Shown here: piece after piece, positions 1 through 8,792 of the stretch
Position numbering within the stretch: position 1 is the first letter of the stretch
How the letters are laid out: each line of letters starts with the position of its first letter
Assembly: GCA_017642335.1 (NCBI GenBank)
Contig: JAGCPF010000009.1
Location: 57,333-121,332 of the forward strand
Direction: 5' to 3'
DNA from: Fibrobacter sp.
GTDB taxonomy: Bacteria; Fibrobacterota; Fibrobacteria; Fibrobacterales; Fibrobacteraceae
Length of the DNA stretch: 64,000 nt
The notes under the pieces: model-generated
Told to the model about the DNA's origin: nothing
What the model saw: only the letters and a program-made list of their open reading frames with translations
Databases searched by the model: none
Translations under genes and position numbers: made by a program

Positions 1-2
1 AC

Positions 3-47
3 TTCCCGACGACAATTGTTCCTATCGTTGTCAAGCGTACTGAGTAA
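3..47 (+). CDS. C-terminal end of an upstream protein (partial)
   Basis: The third frame is open from the window edge to a TAA at 45-47 and reads FPTTIVPIVVKRTE. It lies 21 nt before the GH57 gene on the same strand, so the two could be co-transcribed. Only 14 residues are visible, too few to name a family. A chance open stretch is possible. Confidence 0.3.
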   Translation, partial: FPTTIVPIVVKRTE

Positions 48-68
48 TTCTGATCTCGGGTAATTAGC

Positions 69-1676
69 TTGTCCCGTCCAGGCAAAATCCTTTTCTTGCT
101 GCATGCGCACCTTCCTTTCGTGCGGCATCCCGACTATAAGCGCTTTTACGAGGAAAACTGGCTGTTCGAAGCGGTCACGGAATCGTACTTGCCGTTAGTG
201 CAGTCCATGCGGCGCCTGCTCGAGAAGGGAGTGCCGGGCAAGCTCAACTTGAGCGTGTCGCCCCCGCTGATCGAGATGCTGCGCGACGAGAGCCTGGTGT
301 CGAAAATATCCGGGCATCTGCAGCGCCAGCTTGAACTTGCCGAACGGGAAGTTGCCCGTTTCAAGGATGGGCCCCAGGCGACTCTTGCCCGCTTTTACCT
401 GGATCGTCAGCGCGCGCTTGTCGATACGTGGGAAAACCGAATCGGCCGCGATTTGCTGGGGGAATTCAAGTCCCTCGAAATTGCGGGCAAACTCAACCTG
501 CTTACCTGCGTGGGGACGCACCCCTTCTTGCCGGCATACCAGAGCGATCCTGCATCCATCCGCATGCACCTGGATGCCACCGTGGCGTGCTTTGAAAGTG
601 CTTTCGGTCGTAAGCCCGAAGGAGTCTGGCTTCCGGAATGCGGCTATTTCCCTGGCCTGGAACGTTACCTGGCCGAATACGGTCTGCATTACTTTTTCCT
701 GGAAACGCACGGTGTTTTGCTGGCATCGCCTCCGCCCAAGTATGGTGTGTTCACTCCGCTCCGTACACCGTCGGGACTCTACTGTATGGGCCGCGAACAG
801 GCGAGTTCCATGGAAGTGTGGAGCCGTCGCACGGGTTACCCCGGCCATCCTGAATACCGCGAATTCTTCAAGGACATTGCGTCGGAACGCGAACGAGCCT
901 ACCTCGGTGAATATTTCTATTCCGGCGACACGCCCATCGATACGGGCTTCAAGTACTACCGCATTACGGGGAGCGAACAAAAAGAATTCTATCGTCCGTG
1001 GAACGCGATGCATCTGGTGCAGGACCACGCCCGTCTTTTCGTCGCCAACAGGGAGGCGACTCTTTCGGACTTGATTCCGAAAATGGGCGGGAACAAGGCG
1101 GCGCTCCTTTGCCCCTACGATGCAGAACTCTTCGGCCACTGGTGGTTCGAGGGACCGCTGTTCCTGGAAGCGATGCTCGAACGCGCGGCGGCAAGTTCCG
1201 TACTTGAATTTGCCGGTGCCGATGAAGTGATGACGTCTTCTGCGGACCCGGATGCGCACGAACCGGCGTTTTCTTCGTGGGGCGAGGGTGGCTTTGCCTC
1301 TGTGTGGATAAATCCCGAGACAGAACAGTATTATCCGCAATCGTATCGAATGCGCTCTCGGATAGACCTCTTGAAGGGCAAGATTTCCTCGGTGCAGGAT
1401 ACGGATGTCCGTTCGCTGATGGACCGCTACGTTCGCCAGATGGAACGCGAACTCATGCTGTTCCAAGCTTCGGACTGGGCGTTCATGATCCACAACCATT
1501 CAACCGAAGGTTATGCACGCCGCCGGTTGGAATCGCATTATCTAGGCGTCGAATCGCTGTTTGGTGAGGCTTGCGTGGTGCTTGCCGAGTCCCAGGAAAA
1601 GAATTTGAATGAAATCGAGATTCCCGTTCTGACCGAACTTGAATCCAACGACAATATCTTTAAAGACTGTCTTTAG
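69..1676 (+). CDS. GH57 1,4-alpha-glucan branching enzyme-like protein (DUF1957 type)
   Basis: This 535-residue cytoplasmic protein probably forms alpha-1,6 branches in glycogen. The N-terminus carries the GH57 signature HAHLPF (residues 12-17). The nucleophile motif WLPECGY places the catalytic Glu at 190, and the acid/base motif YDAELFGHWW places the Asp at 351; both are intact. The length fits GH57 branching enzymes, which run to about 520-630 residues. The start is a TTG with only a weak upstream G-rich stretch, and no ATG lies nearby. The 3' end overlaps the convergent metallopeptidase gene by 4 nt, so there is no room for a terminator between them. GH57 amylases share the fold, but the DUF1957-like C-terminal half favours a branching enzyme. 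Confidence 0.85.
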   Translation: MSRPGKILFLLHAHLPFVRHPDYKRFYEENWLFEAVTESYLPLVQSMRRLLEKGVPGKLNLSVSPPLIEMLRDESLVSKISGHLQRQLELAEREVARFKDGPQATLARFYLDRQRALVDTWENRIGRDLLGEFKSLEIAGKLNLLTCVGTHPFLPAYQSDPASIRMHLDATVACFESAFGRKPEGVWLPECGYFPGLERYLAEYGLHYFFLETHGVLLASPPPKYGVFTPLRTPSGLYCMGREQASSMEVWSRRTGYPGHPEYREFFKDIASERERAYLGEYFYSGDTPIDTGFKYYRITGSEQKEFYRPWNAMHLVQDHARLFVANREATLSDLIPKMGGNKAALLCPYDAELFGHWWFEGPLFLEAMLERAAASSVLEFAGADEVMTSSADPDAHEPAFSSWGEGGFASVWINPETEQYYPQSYRMRSRIDLLKGKISSVQDTDVRSLMDRYVRQMERELMLFQASDWAFMIHNHSTEGYARRRLESHYLGVESLFGEACVVLAESQEKNLNEIEIPVLTELESNDNIFKDCL

Positions 1677-3328
1677 TAAATTATCATGAATTTTTCCGCT
1701 TTCCCGCTGTTGCCGGCGCGGAACCAGTAGACTCCAGGAGCCATTTTTTCGCGCACCTGCTTCTCGTTGAGGCAGTGTATGGTTCCTTGGTAGTTTTCGT
1801 GCATGACGATAGCTCCGCGACGGTTGCGGATTTCGATGTAATCCTTGTCGCGCGGGAGCGGTGCAAAGCAGAGTGAGCCTTCGCGCCACGGAATGGGGTA
1901 GGCCTTGAGTTTGTTGTTTGTTGTCTGCGTTTTGATAAAATCGCTTTCGTTAAGGCGACTGAATATCCAGACGGTGGAATCTGCGCTGGACATGTTGCCG
2001 AAAATGGAATCGGCGGTATGCGTCGTCTTGATGGGGATGATCGTTGCTTTCCCCTCGCGGTAGATGGCGGCACTGGCTTCGCCCTTGTAATTGGTCAGGT
2101 CCGGATGCCCCCCCGAGTAGTACGATATCAGGAATGTTGACGTGTCCGGAATGAAGTCGTGCTCGTAGACGGTCGTCCAGTTGTGGGTCTCGTCGAAATT
2201 GATGGTCGCCCAGTCTTTCTCGTCCTTGTATACCCATTGCTTTGAGTTTACGGCCGTGCTGCGTTCCCCAGAAAAGGACAACCGGACCGCGAAATCGTGG
2301 AAGACGGAATCGGCGTTCATTTTCTTCTTTTCTAGGTAGTTTGAAATTTGTACGTCCACGGTCTTGTTCGGATTCTTGGAAAAATTGGTCCAGATTTCCT
2401 TGTCGAACTTTTTCTCGACATTGCTGTACAGGTAAAGGTAAAGGGGACTGATTCCATATGCGAAAGTGTCGAGGTTGTTGAGCGGTTCTCCCAGTTTTTT
2501 GAACGTGTCGGCGATGTAGCCGAAGTAATCGTTCACGTCGGGATTCCCGATTTCCTCGACTCCGACTGCGGAGGCCTCGAACCAGATGGTGTAATTGAAA
2601 TACATATTGAGATAGCGCAATTGGCTGGCGTGGTACAGCTCATGGAACACGGTGATACGGATGGCCTTGTCCCAGTGCTCGCTGAAGTTGTCTCCCGTAA
2701 TCTGCTGTGTCAGGGGGACGGACGCTTCGATGTAGGTGCATTGGGGGTTGCCTTCCATGCTTTTCCGTTTGCCTGTCGAAGTTATGTATTTGAAGTCGTT
2801 GTCGATTAACAACGCGGTAGTGTCCGTGTTGCTCTTGTTTGGCGGATAGGTAAGCCCGAAACATCCTCTACAGGTGGCGTCCCCGAATAGATCGCGGGGG
2901 TTGCGGGCCAAGTCGATGTCGATGATTTCAACGGGGTAGAGCCCGTCTTCGACCTCTTCCTGGTAATGGTAGGACTTTTTGTGGCCCAGCGGCTTGCGCA
3001 TTCCCACCTCGGTTACGTGGAACTTGTATGCGCGTTCCAGGTTCACGGCGACGCTGTCGACGAAAGCCTTTTGCGTAGCGTGGGGGCCTTCCAGCGTGTA
3101 GAAAACCTGGAAGTGCTCAGTCTTTTTGGTAAGGACGTTGCTATAGTAGGCTTCGGGTTGGCAGTTGGTTAGGCTGGTTTTGGCAGCTTGTTTAGCGCTG
3201 GCCTGTAAGGAACCTCTGCCATATTGCTTGTGGTGGAACAGGTTGGCCGTTGCGCAGTTCCTGCCGTGAGCGAACGCTCCGGTGCAGGCGATGAGTATGC
3301 CAAGAATTACTGCTGTCAGACGCATCAT
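1673..3328 (-). CDS. Secreted HExxH metallopeptidase-like protein with a C-terminal sorting-type domain
   Basis: This 551-residue protein begins with a clear Sec signal peptide (MMRLTAVILGILIACTGAFA). Near the middle, HELYHASQ is a zinc-binding HExxH motif, followed by an acidic region (WFEASAVGVEE) that can supply a third ligand. The arrangement resembles the MXAN_6640-type putative metalloproteases. The last ~80 residues (AYPIPW..., then GVYWFRAGN...KFMIIY) look like a beta-sandwich C-terminal domain of the type used for type IX secretion. It is the last gene of a three-gene minus-strand operon and starts in an ATGA overlap with the UbiD gene. The peptidase call rests on the motif; the substrate is unknown. 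Confidence 0.6.
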   Translation of the reverse strand: MMRLTAVILGILIACTGAFAHGRNCATANLFHHKQYGRGSLQASAKQAAKTSLTNCQPEAYYSNVLTKKTEHFQVFYTLEGPHATQKAFVDSVAVNLERAYKFHVTEVGMRKPLGHKKSYHYQEEVEDGLYPVEIIDIDLARNPRDLFGDATCRGCFGLTYPPNKSNTDTTALLIDNDFKYITSTGKRKSMEGNPQCTYIEASVPLTQQITGDNFSEHWDKAIRITVFHELYHASQLRYLNMYFNYTIWFEASAVGVEEIGNPDVNDYFGYIADTFKKLGEPLNNLDTFAYGISPLYLYLYSNVEKKFDKEIWTNFSKNPNKTVDVQISNYLEKKKMNADSVFHDFAVRLSFSGERSTAVNSKQWVYKDEKDWATINFDETHNWTTVYEHDFIPDTSTFLISYYSGGHPDLTNYKGEASAAIYREGKATIIPIKTTHTADSIFGNMSSADSTVWIFSRLNESDFIKTQTTNNKLKAYPIPWREGSLCFAPLPRDKDYIEIRNRRGAIVMHENYQGTIHCLNEKQVREKMAPGVYWFRAGNSGKAEKFMIIY

Positions 3329-5115
3329 TTGGCCCTGTCGAGGATGGCCCTTGCGCGGCTCGTGATGGCGTCAGGGACGGTGAGGGGTTTCTGGTGGTGT
3401 GGCTTGGTTCGCGCGTCGACGATGAGCGGTGCTTGTATGCTCCAGTGCTTGTCGCGGAATTCCTCGTTCAGCCCGTGCACGTCCTGCGCCGGGTCCGAAC
3501 GCGTGAACGTCATCCAGACAAAGTCGCGGAGTTCCATGCTGTCCGTGGTGTCGACCAGGCTAATCCAGGGGTAGTTTTCCCGGTAGCCCCAGTTCTCGAT
3601 GCCCTTGCGGAATGCGTCCAGGTCGGCATCCGGCTCTGCGTGGATGGCGATGGTGCCGGGCAGAATGACCTTCGGGCTGTCGAAACCGTCCGCTAGGGGG
3701 AGCGAGTCCAGGTCGTGCGCGTTGTTGCGCAGGATGCGGCGCGGCTCGCCGACGGCGGCGATGACGAGCTTGGATCCGTGATTCAGCTTGGTGCCCGTGT
3801 AGTCCAGCGTGTCGATGGTCGTGGATGTCTGGAAATGTAAGTCGCGCCCGAAGTCGATGCGTTCGAGTACGTGCGTGAAAAATCCAGAAAAGTCGTTCAC
3901 GTCCAGCGCGGGATTGTCCTGCTTTGCCGCGAGCATCAGGTACTTGCTCAGGCTCACCTGGTTGAATCCGAGCAGCGCGTTTGCGATTTTCAGGATGCCC
4001 AGGGGCTCCCTGCCGTTGTTGTACGGGCACTCGCGTTCGTCGGCAAGGGCGAGGCAGAGGGAATGCACGCCCGCGTCGTCGACCGCGTTGATGGCGTGGA
4101 CGCCGGGCACCGAGGCCGGCATCATCGGCCTTGTAATCTGGTGGATGAACTTGCCGAACAGCGTGTCTTCTTGCGGGGGGCGCCCGACGACGGTGAACGG
4201 GAAGATGGCGTTCTTCTTGCAGAGCACCTTCTTCACGTTGATGTAGGGGAAGGGGTGTGTTGCTGAATAGTAGCCGATGTGGTCGCCGAAGGGGCCCTCC
4301 GGCTTAAGTTGCGGAGCAACTTCTCCGAGGATGCAGAAATCTGCATCCGCGGACACGACATAGCCGTCATGGATAAAGTAGCGGAACCGCCTGCCTCCGA
4401 GCATGCCGGCAAACACCAGTTCCGAGAGGTTCTCGGGCATGGGCATGATGGCGGCTATGGCGTGGGCCGGAGGCCCGCCCACGAAAATGCTCACCTTGAG
4501 CGGTCGGCCTTCTGCAAGCGCTGCCTGGTGGTGCCTTGCAATGTCCCTGCCCAGCTGGTAGTGCAGTCCGCATTCGTTTTCCATGTAGCTGTTGCCCGAA
4601 ATCTGGATGCGGTACATGCCCACGTTGGTTTCCAGGATGCGAGCCTTGGGCGATGGCCGCGTGGCCACCTGCGGCAGCGTGATGAACGCACCGCCGTCTT
4701 CGGGCCAGCACTTGATTTGCGGCAGGTCCGCGAGACTGCATTCCTCGAAATCGTGGATGCTCCCGGCCTTGAGGGGGAGGCTAGCCTTGCCGGCCTTGGC
4801 CGCGCGGTACCAGCGGAACGGGTTGATTCTCCTGAAGAACCCCGCCGGGTTGGCCTTGAAGGCGACCGCGTCCGTGACGGACTTGATTTCCTTGCGGAAG
4901 AGGTACTGCATGCGCTTCTCGGTGCCGTAGATGTTGCAGGCGGCGCGGAAACGCGAACCTTTGACCTTCTCGAACAGAATAGCCTTGTCGCCCCGTGCGA
5001 ATGCTTCGCGGGCGATAGCTGCCATTTCGAGATTGGGATCTACCTCTTCCTTGATTCTTTTCAGCATCCCCGCTTTTTCAAGATCCAGCAGGGCCTGTTC
5101 GAGGGAGATGTACAT
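3325..5115 (-). CDS. UbiD-family decarboxylase (menaquinone-type)
   Basis: A 596-residue UbiD-family enzyme that would use prenylated FMN to decarboxylate an aromatic acid. The conserved cofactor and metal region is visible as ENECGLHYQLGRD, and the typical segments VVGRPPQED and GPFGDHIGYY follow. The length (~600) matches the long menaquinone-pathway UbiD group rather than the ~490-residue E. coli UbiD. No other menaquinone gene is in the window, so the substrate assignment is inferred. It lies 3 nt downstream of the SRPBCC-like gene and overlaps the metallopeptidase start by 4 nt, so the three are probably translated from one transcript. The final NPxxR-type details of the active site were not verified. 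Confidence 0.8.
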   Translation of the reverse strand: MYISLEQALLDLEKAGMLKRIKEEVDPNLEMAAIAREAFARGDKAILFEKVKGSRFRAACNIYGTEKRMQYLFRKEIKSVTDAVAFKANPAGFFRRINPFRWYRAAKAGKASLPLKAGSIHDFEECSLADLPQIKCWPEDGGAFITLPQVATRPSPKARILETNVGMYRIQISGNSYMENECGLHYQLGRDIARHHQAALAEGRPLKVSIFVGGPPAHAIAAIMPMPENLSELVFAGMLGGRRFRYFIHDGYVVSADADFCILGEVAPQLKPEGPFGDHIGYYSATHPFPYINVKKVLCKKNAIFPFTVVGRPPQEDTLFGKFIHQITRPMMPASVPGVHAINAVDDAGVHSLCLALADERECPYNNGREPLGILKIANALLGFNQVSLSKYLMLAAKQDNPALDVNDFSGFFTHVLERIDFGRDLHFQTSTTIDTLDYTGTKLNHGSKLVIAAVGEPRRILRNNAHDLDSLPLADGFDSPKVILPGTIAIHAEPDADLDAFRKGIENWGYRENYPWISLVDTTDSMELRDFVWMTFTRSDPAQDVHGLNEEFRDKHWSIQAPLIVDARTKPHHQKPLTVPDAITSRARAILDRAK

Positions 5116-5118
5116 GGC

Positions 5119-5613
5119 CTACCCCGCGGTTGCGCTGGAATCTAGGCTTTCAAAGGACTGGGTCTGCTTTTTCGCTTCGACAGAGAGTTCTACTTCGCGG
5201 GCCGCCTTGCGGGAGTCCATCGCGTAGATGACATGCGTCTTGTCGATCAGGTCCTTGAATGTACTTTCCGAAATATCGGTAAATCCCTGGAACGTGAACT
5301 CGTCGCAACAGGCGGTAAAGCTGCCTTCTGCCTCGTACCAGTGCGTGGCCGTGAAGCCGCGGAACGGGCCCTTCTCGAGACGGACCATCAGCTTGCCTTC
5401 GTTGATGGCGCCGATGATGCCTGTCCACGTGATGGTCTTGAATCCGGCGACAAGCGTGTACTTGATTTTTTCGCCAGCGACAAGTTCTTTGGGGAGGGTG
5501 TAATGCAAAACGGGGTTGGCGCCAATAGCCAGGTTCAGGGGGGCGAATGTGAGGATTTCCTTAACGTCTGCCAGGGAAATGTCTTGCCACGATGTCTGAC
5601 TCATTTGTACCAT
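5119..5613 (-). CDS. SRPBCC-like small ligand-binding protein
   Basis: A 164-residue soluble protein without a signal peptide. The pattern GPFRGFTATHWYEAEG followed by FTACCDEFTFQG resembles the paired beta-strands of SRPBCC (START/cyclase-like) proteins that bind hydrophobic ligands in a helix-grip cavity. It is the first gene of the operon with ubiD, which fits handling of a quinone-type intermediate, but that is inference. The ATG at 5613 has no Shine-Dalgarno sequence; a TATCTT box ends 8 nt upstream, so a leaderless start is possible. A second ATG at 5604 is an alternative start. Confidence 0.55.
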   Translation of the reverse strand: MVQMSQTSWQDISLADVKEILTFAPLNLAIGANPVLHYTLPKELVAGEKIKYTLVAGFKTITWTGIIGAINEGKLMVRLEKGPFRGFTATHWYEAEGSFTACCDEFTFQGFTDISESTFKDLIDKTHVIYAMDSRKAAREVELSVEAKKQTQSFESLDSSATAG

Positions 5614-5779
5614 ACATTACAAAGATAATAAAAAAAGCCCTTAAAAACGAAGAAAATGGCATCTAAAATGCCTTTTGCTAGTGCTAGTTGTGTTAACGGC
5701 TTGATGGTCAACGAGTTGACGAAATAAAGAAACCGCGGGGTGGTGACCCCGGCGGCAGATAATAACGTAAAATGATTTG
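5614..5779. other. Intergenic region with a small hairpin
   Basis: No coding capacity is seen. A short perfect hairpin (GGGGT / ACCCC, loop of 4) lies at about 5737-5750, close to the end of parE. It lacks a T-tract on either strand, so a terminator role is not clear. Confidence 0.4.
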
Positions 5780-7624
5780 TTAGAGCTCTTCCACGGCGTT
5801 CGCGTGGAGGTTCTGCACGATGTGTTCCTGACGGGCCGGCGTGTTGTTGCCCATGTAGTATTCGAGCATCTTGCCGAGGCTTGCGTCGGGCGGGATGTTC
5901 ACGGTTTCGAGACGCATGTCTTCGCCGATGAACTGGCCGAACTCTTCGGGGCTGATTTCGCCGAGACCTTTGAATCGGGTGATCTCGAGGTCCGTCTTGC
6001 CGATGTCGCTTGCGGCCTTGTCCCTTTCCGATTCGTCGTAGCAGTAGCGAGTCTCCTTCTTGTTCCTCACGCGGAATAGCGGAGTCTGCAAGATGTAGAG
6101 GTGCTTCTGTTCCACGAGTTCCGGGAAGAACTGCAGGAAGAACGTCATCAGGAGGAGGCGGATGTGCATACCGTCCACATCAGCATCGGTCGCGATAATC
6201 ACCTTGTCGTAGCGCAGGTTTTCGAGCCCGTTTTCCAGGTCGAGCGCGTGCTGCAACAGGTTGAATTCCTCGTTCTCGTACACGACCTTCTTTGTCATGC
6301 CAAAACTGTTGAGAGGCTTACCGCGCAGGCTGAACACGGCCTGGGTCTGCACGTTCCTTGCCTTGGTGATGGAACCGGATGCAGAGTCACCCTCGGTAAT
6401 GAAAATCATGGATTCGCGGTTGAGCGCGTTCTTGGTGTCGGTGAGGTGGACCTTGCAGTCGCGGAGCTTGCGGTTGTGCAGGTTCGCCTTTTTGGCGCGT
6501 TCGTTGGCGAGTTTCTTGATGCCCGCAATTTCCTTGCGTTCGCGCTCGTTCTGGTTGATGCGGTTGAGGAGCGCCTTCTCGGTTTCGGGGTTCTTGTGCA
6601 GGTAGTTGTCGAACTGGCTTGCCACGTAGTCAACGACCCAGGTACGCAGCTGGGCGCCGCCGGGGGCGACCGTCGTGGAGCCGAGCTTGGTCTTGGTCTG
6701 GGATTCGAAAACCGGTTCCTGGATGCGCACGGAAATGGCGCCGATGATGCAGTTGCGGACGTCGGAGGGGTCCAGGTCCTTCTTGAAGTGGTCGCGGGCG
6801 CCCTTGACGATGCCTTCGCGGAATGCCTGCTGGTGGGTACCGCCCTGGGTGGTGTGCTGGCCGTTCACGAAGCTGTAGTAGTGTTCTCCGTACTGGTTAC
6901 CGTGCGTGAACGCGCACTCGATATCCTTGTCCTTGAAGTGGATGACGGGGTAGCGGATGGAATCGTCCACGTGCTTCTGGAGCAGGTCCAAAAGGCCGTT
7001 CGGGCTTGTGTAGGGCTTGCCGTTCATGACGAGCGTGAGCCCGTTGTTCAGGTAGGCGTAGTTCCAGACCTTCTCTTCCATATAGGTCGGGAGGTAGCGG
7101 TAGTTCTTGAAGATGTCCGCATCCGGCTCAAAATAGATTTCGGTGCCGTTCTTCTCGTTGGTGGCGCATTCCCTGTATTCCTTGATGAGCACGCCGCGGC
7201 AGAACTCGGCCTGTTTCATGCGACCGTCGCGGAAGCTCTTCACGATAAACTTGGTCGAAAGCGCGTTCACGGCCTTGGTACCCACGCCGTTCAAGCCGAC
7301 GGATTTCTGGAATGCTTCGGAATCGTACTTACCGCCGGTGTTAATCTTGCTAACGCAGTCGATGACCTTGCCCAGAGGGATGCCACGGCCGTAGTCGCGG
7401 ACCCTGGCGGAGCGGTCCTCGATGTCGATTTCGATCTTCTTGCCGGCACCCATCACGAATTCGTCGATGGAGTTGTCGATAATTTCCTTGACCAGAACGT
7501 AAATACCGTCGTCGGGGCTGTTGCCGTCGCCCAGTTTGCCGATGTACATACCCGGGCGGAGCCGGATGTGTTCGTGCCATTCGAGGGATTTGATACTTTC
7601 TTCGGTATAGTTGTTCGCTGCCAT
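5780..7624 (-). CDS. parE: DNA topoisomerase IV subunit B (GyrB/ParE-type ATPase)
   Basis: A 614-residue type IIA topoisomerase ATPase subunit that pairs with a ParC/GyrA subunit to decatenate or relax DNA. The GHKL ATPase motifs are EIIDNSIDE (Asn at 51), DYGRGIP and [14 protein letters not shown]. The transducer has QTKTKLG, and the TOPRIM domain has EGDSASG near residue 410 and DADVDG near residue 476. The length and the lack of the long GyrB insert favour the ParE-like class over GyrB. No parC is adjacent in the window. The transcript is probably monocistronic, with a TATATT box on the minus strand at 7687-7692, about 62 nt upstream of the ATG. Confidence 0.92.
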   Translation of the reverse strand: MAANNYTEESIKSLEWHEHIRLRPGMYIGKLGDGNSPDDGIYVLVKEIIDNSIDEFVMGAGKKIEIDIEDRSARVRDYGRGIPLGKVIDCVSKINTGGKYDSEAFQKSVGLNGVGTKAVNALSTKFIVKSFRDGRMKQAEFCRGVLIKEYRECATNEKNGTEIYFEPDADIFKNYRYLPTYMEEKVWNYAYLNNGLTLVMNGKPYTSPNGLLDLLQKHVDDSIRYPVIHFKDKDIECAFTHGNQYGEHYYSFVNGQHTTQGGTHQQAFREGIVKGARDHFKKDLDPSDVRNCIIGAISVRIQEPVFESQTKTKLGSTTVAPGGAQLRTWVVDYVASQFDNYLHKNPETEKALLNRINQNERERKEIAGIKKLANERAKKANLHNRKLRDCKVHLTDTKNALNRESMIFITEGDSASGSITKARNVQTQAVFSLRGKPLNSFGMTKKVVYENEEFNLLQHALDLENGLENLRYDKVIIATDADVDGMHIRLLLMTFFLQFFPELVEQKHLYILQTPLFRVRNKKETRYCYDESERDKAASDIGKTDLEITRFKGLGEISPEEFGQFIGEDMRLETVNIPPDASLGKMLEYYMGNNTPARQEHIVQNLHANAVEEL

Positions 7625-7686
7625 GGGAATCCTTTAAACTTTTTGCGGGGGAAGGGCCCTGTCGGCAATTTCCCCGGACAGGACAC

Positions 7687-7692
7687 AATATA
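7687..7692 (-). promoter_or_regulatory. Candidate -10 box for parE
   Basis: TATATT on the minus strand, preceded by TTTTC and followed by GTG. The same CTATATT word recurs before other genes in this window (35043, 14993, 25802). Confidence 0.45.
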
Positions 7693-7735
7693 GAAAATTT
7701 TCAGCTAGTGCACTTACGTTCACTAATTTTTATCG

Positions 7736-7766
7736 CAAAAAAGGCTGTGTCTTGCGAACACAGCCT
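7736..7766 (-). terminator. Rho-independent terminator of the outer-membrane protein gene
   Basis: A 9-bp perfect stem (7742-7750 with 7758-7766, AGGCTGTGT / ACACAGCCT) is followed on the minus strand by a T-run at 7736-7741. It lies 26 nt past the stop codon of the gene starting at 8559. Confidence 0.8.
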
Positions 7767-7791
7767 AGAAATCGCCTTTTTTGGAACAGAA

Positions 7792-8559
7792 TTAGAAGTT
7801 GATGTTCAGGTGGACGTCGAAATACATTCCAACGTCATCGGTGCGGTAGTAGTCTTCACCCATGGTGATCCTGGTGGAAATGTCCAGGGCGAGAATCTTG
7901 TTGAATGTGATAAGAAGGCCTACGTATGGTTCCACGCCGAGGTCGCCGGTCCTATCGTTGTCCATTTGGTCCTCGCCGAGTAGTACGAGCAGGTCTAGGC
8001 CGAGATACGGGGTCAACATGTCGGTCGCGGAAATGTCGCCTTCTGCTCCGATGTTGAGCCTCCAGGGTCCGGTTTTCTTATCTTTGCCTTTGGTATCCAT
8101 CTTGAGACCGAGTTCTGTTCCGAGTGTTATGATACCGAATTTTTCGGAGAACTGGGCACCGAAGTGGAACTCGAAATGCCTGTCCGTGCCGCAAAGTTTT
8201 TTGGTTCCGGTGGGGAATGTGATGTCTAGGAAGGCGTTCAGAATGGGCATGAATTGGTAGCGGATCATAAGCGGGATGTTGTCTATGCCCGTGATTCCAT
8301 CATCCTCGACACTGTTGTCATCGGTTTCGTGTATAGTAAGGACTCTGAAATTAAGAAGTGTCGCCAATTCCAAGTTTTGGATGACGGTGAAGCGTGCTCC
8401 GGCATAAATTTCGTCTATCATGTGTTCGTGATTCGGCATCCCGAAGTACTCACCGACTTTGACCTGCCCTTTATGGGTCTCGAGAACCGGGAACTTGTCC
8501 CAGGTTGCAAAGGAGGCTGTTGCAACGAGTGCGATTGCGAGAATGATTTTTTTGAGCAT
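7792..8559 (-). CDS. Outer-membrane beta-barrel-like protein
   Basis: A 255-residue protein of unknown function. It has a signal peptide (MLKKIILAIALVATASFATW) followed by alternating hydrophobic strands and ends in an aromatic residue (DVHLNINF), as barrel proteins often do. The strands ARFTVIQNLELATLLNF, FGIITLGTELGLKM and ALDISTRITM fit an 8-12-strand transporter- or transparency-type barrel. The ATG at 8559 is preceded by AGGGAG, which decides this start over a longer in-frame opening to 8808. The gene has its own terminator and is divergent from the secretin operon. Confidence 0.65.
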   Translation of the reverse strand: MLKKIILAIALVATASFATWDKFPVLETHKGQVKVGEYFGMPNHEHMIDEIYAGARFTVIQNLELATLLNFRVLTIHETDDNSVEDDGITGIDNIPLMIRYQFMPILNAFLDITFPTGTKKLCGTDRHFEFHFGAQFSEKFGIITLGTELGLKMDTKGKDKKTGPWRLNIGAEGDISATDMLTPYLGLDLLVLLGEDQMDNDRTGDLGVEPYVGLLITFNKILALDISTRITMGEDYYRTDDVGMYFDVHLNINF

Positions 8560-8792
8560 TTTTTCTCCCTTCGTTGGTTGTATTGCGAAAAATCTAAAAA
8601 AGGTTTGATGTTTTTGGGGGCGAAAAAAAAAAGTGTGTGATAAAGCGCAAATCGTGGGTGGAACATGTTTTTTGTATATTGAACCCTGAACAGGCGAATG
8701 ACCTGTGCACTTTCGGGTGCATTTGTACATCCCGGGCAGGGGCTGCCGGCCTTCAACGGTCACGGCGGGTATGCTTTTTCCAGGAGGCCCCC

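Noticed and set aside
5737..5750. Hairpin read as a parE terminator
   Set aside because: The stem is only 5 bp and no T-tract follows on the minus strand.
6101..7693. Long plus-strand open frame opposite parE
   Set aside because: It is a shadow of a well-supported topoisomerase gene; its sequence is Val/Ala/Leu-rich low complexity with no ribosome site.
8637..8792. N-terminal extension of the secretin from 8637
   Set aside because: The AGGAGG directly before GTG 8793 and the signal peptide that follows set the start; the extension has no signal character.
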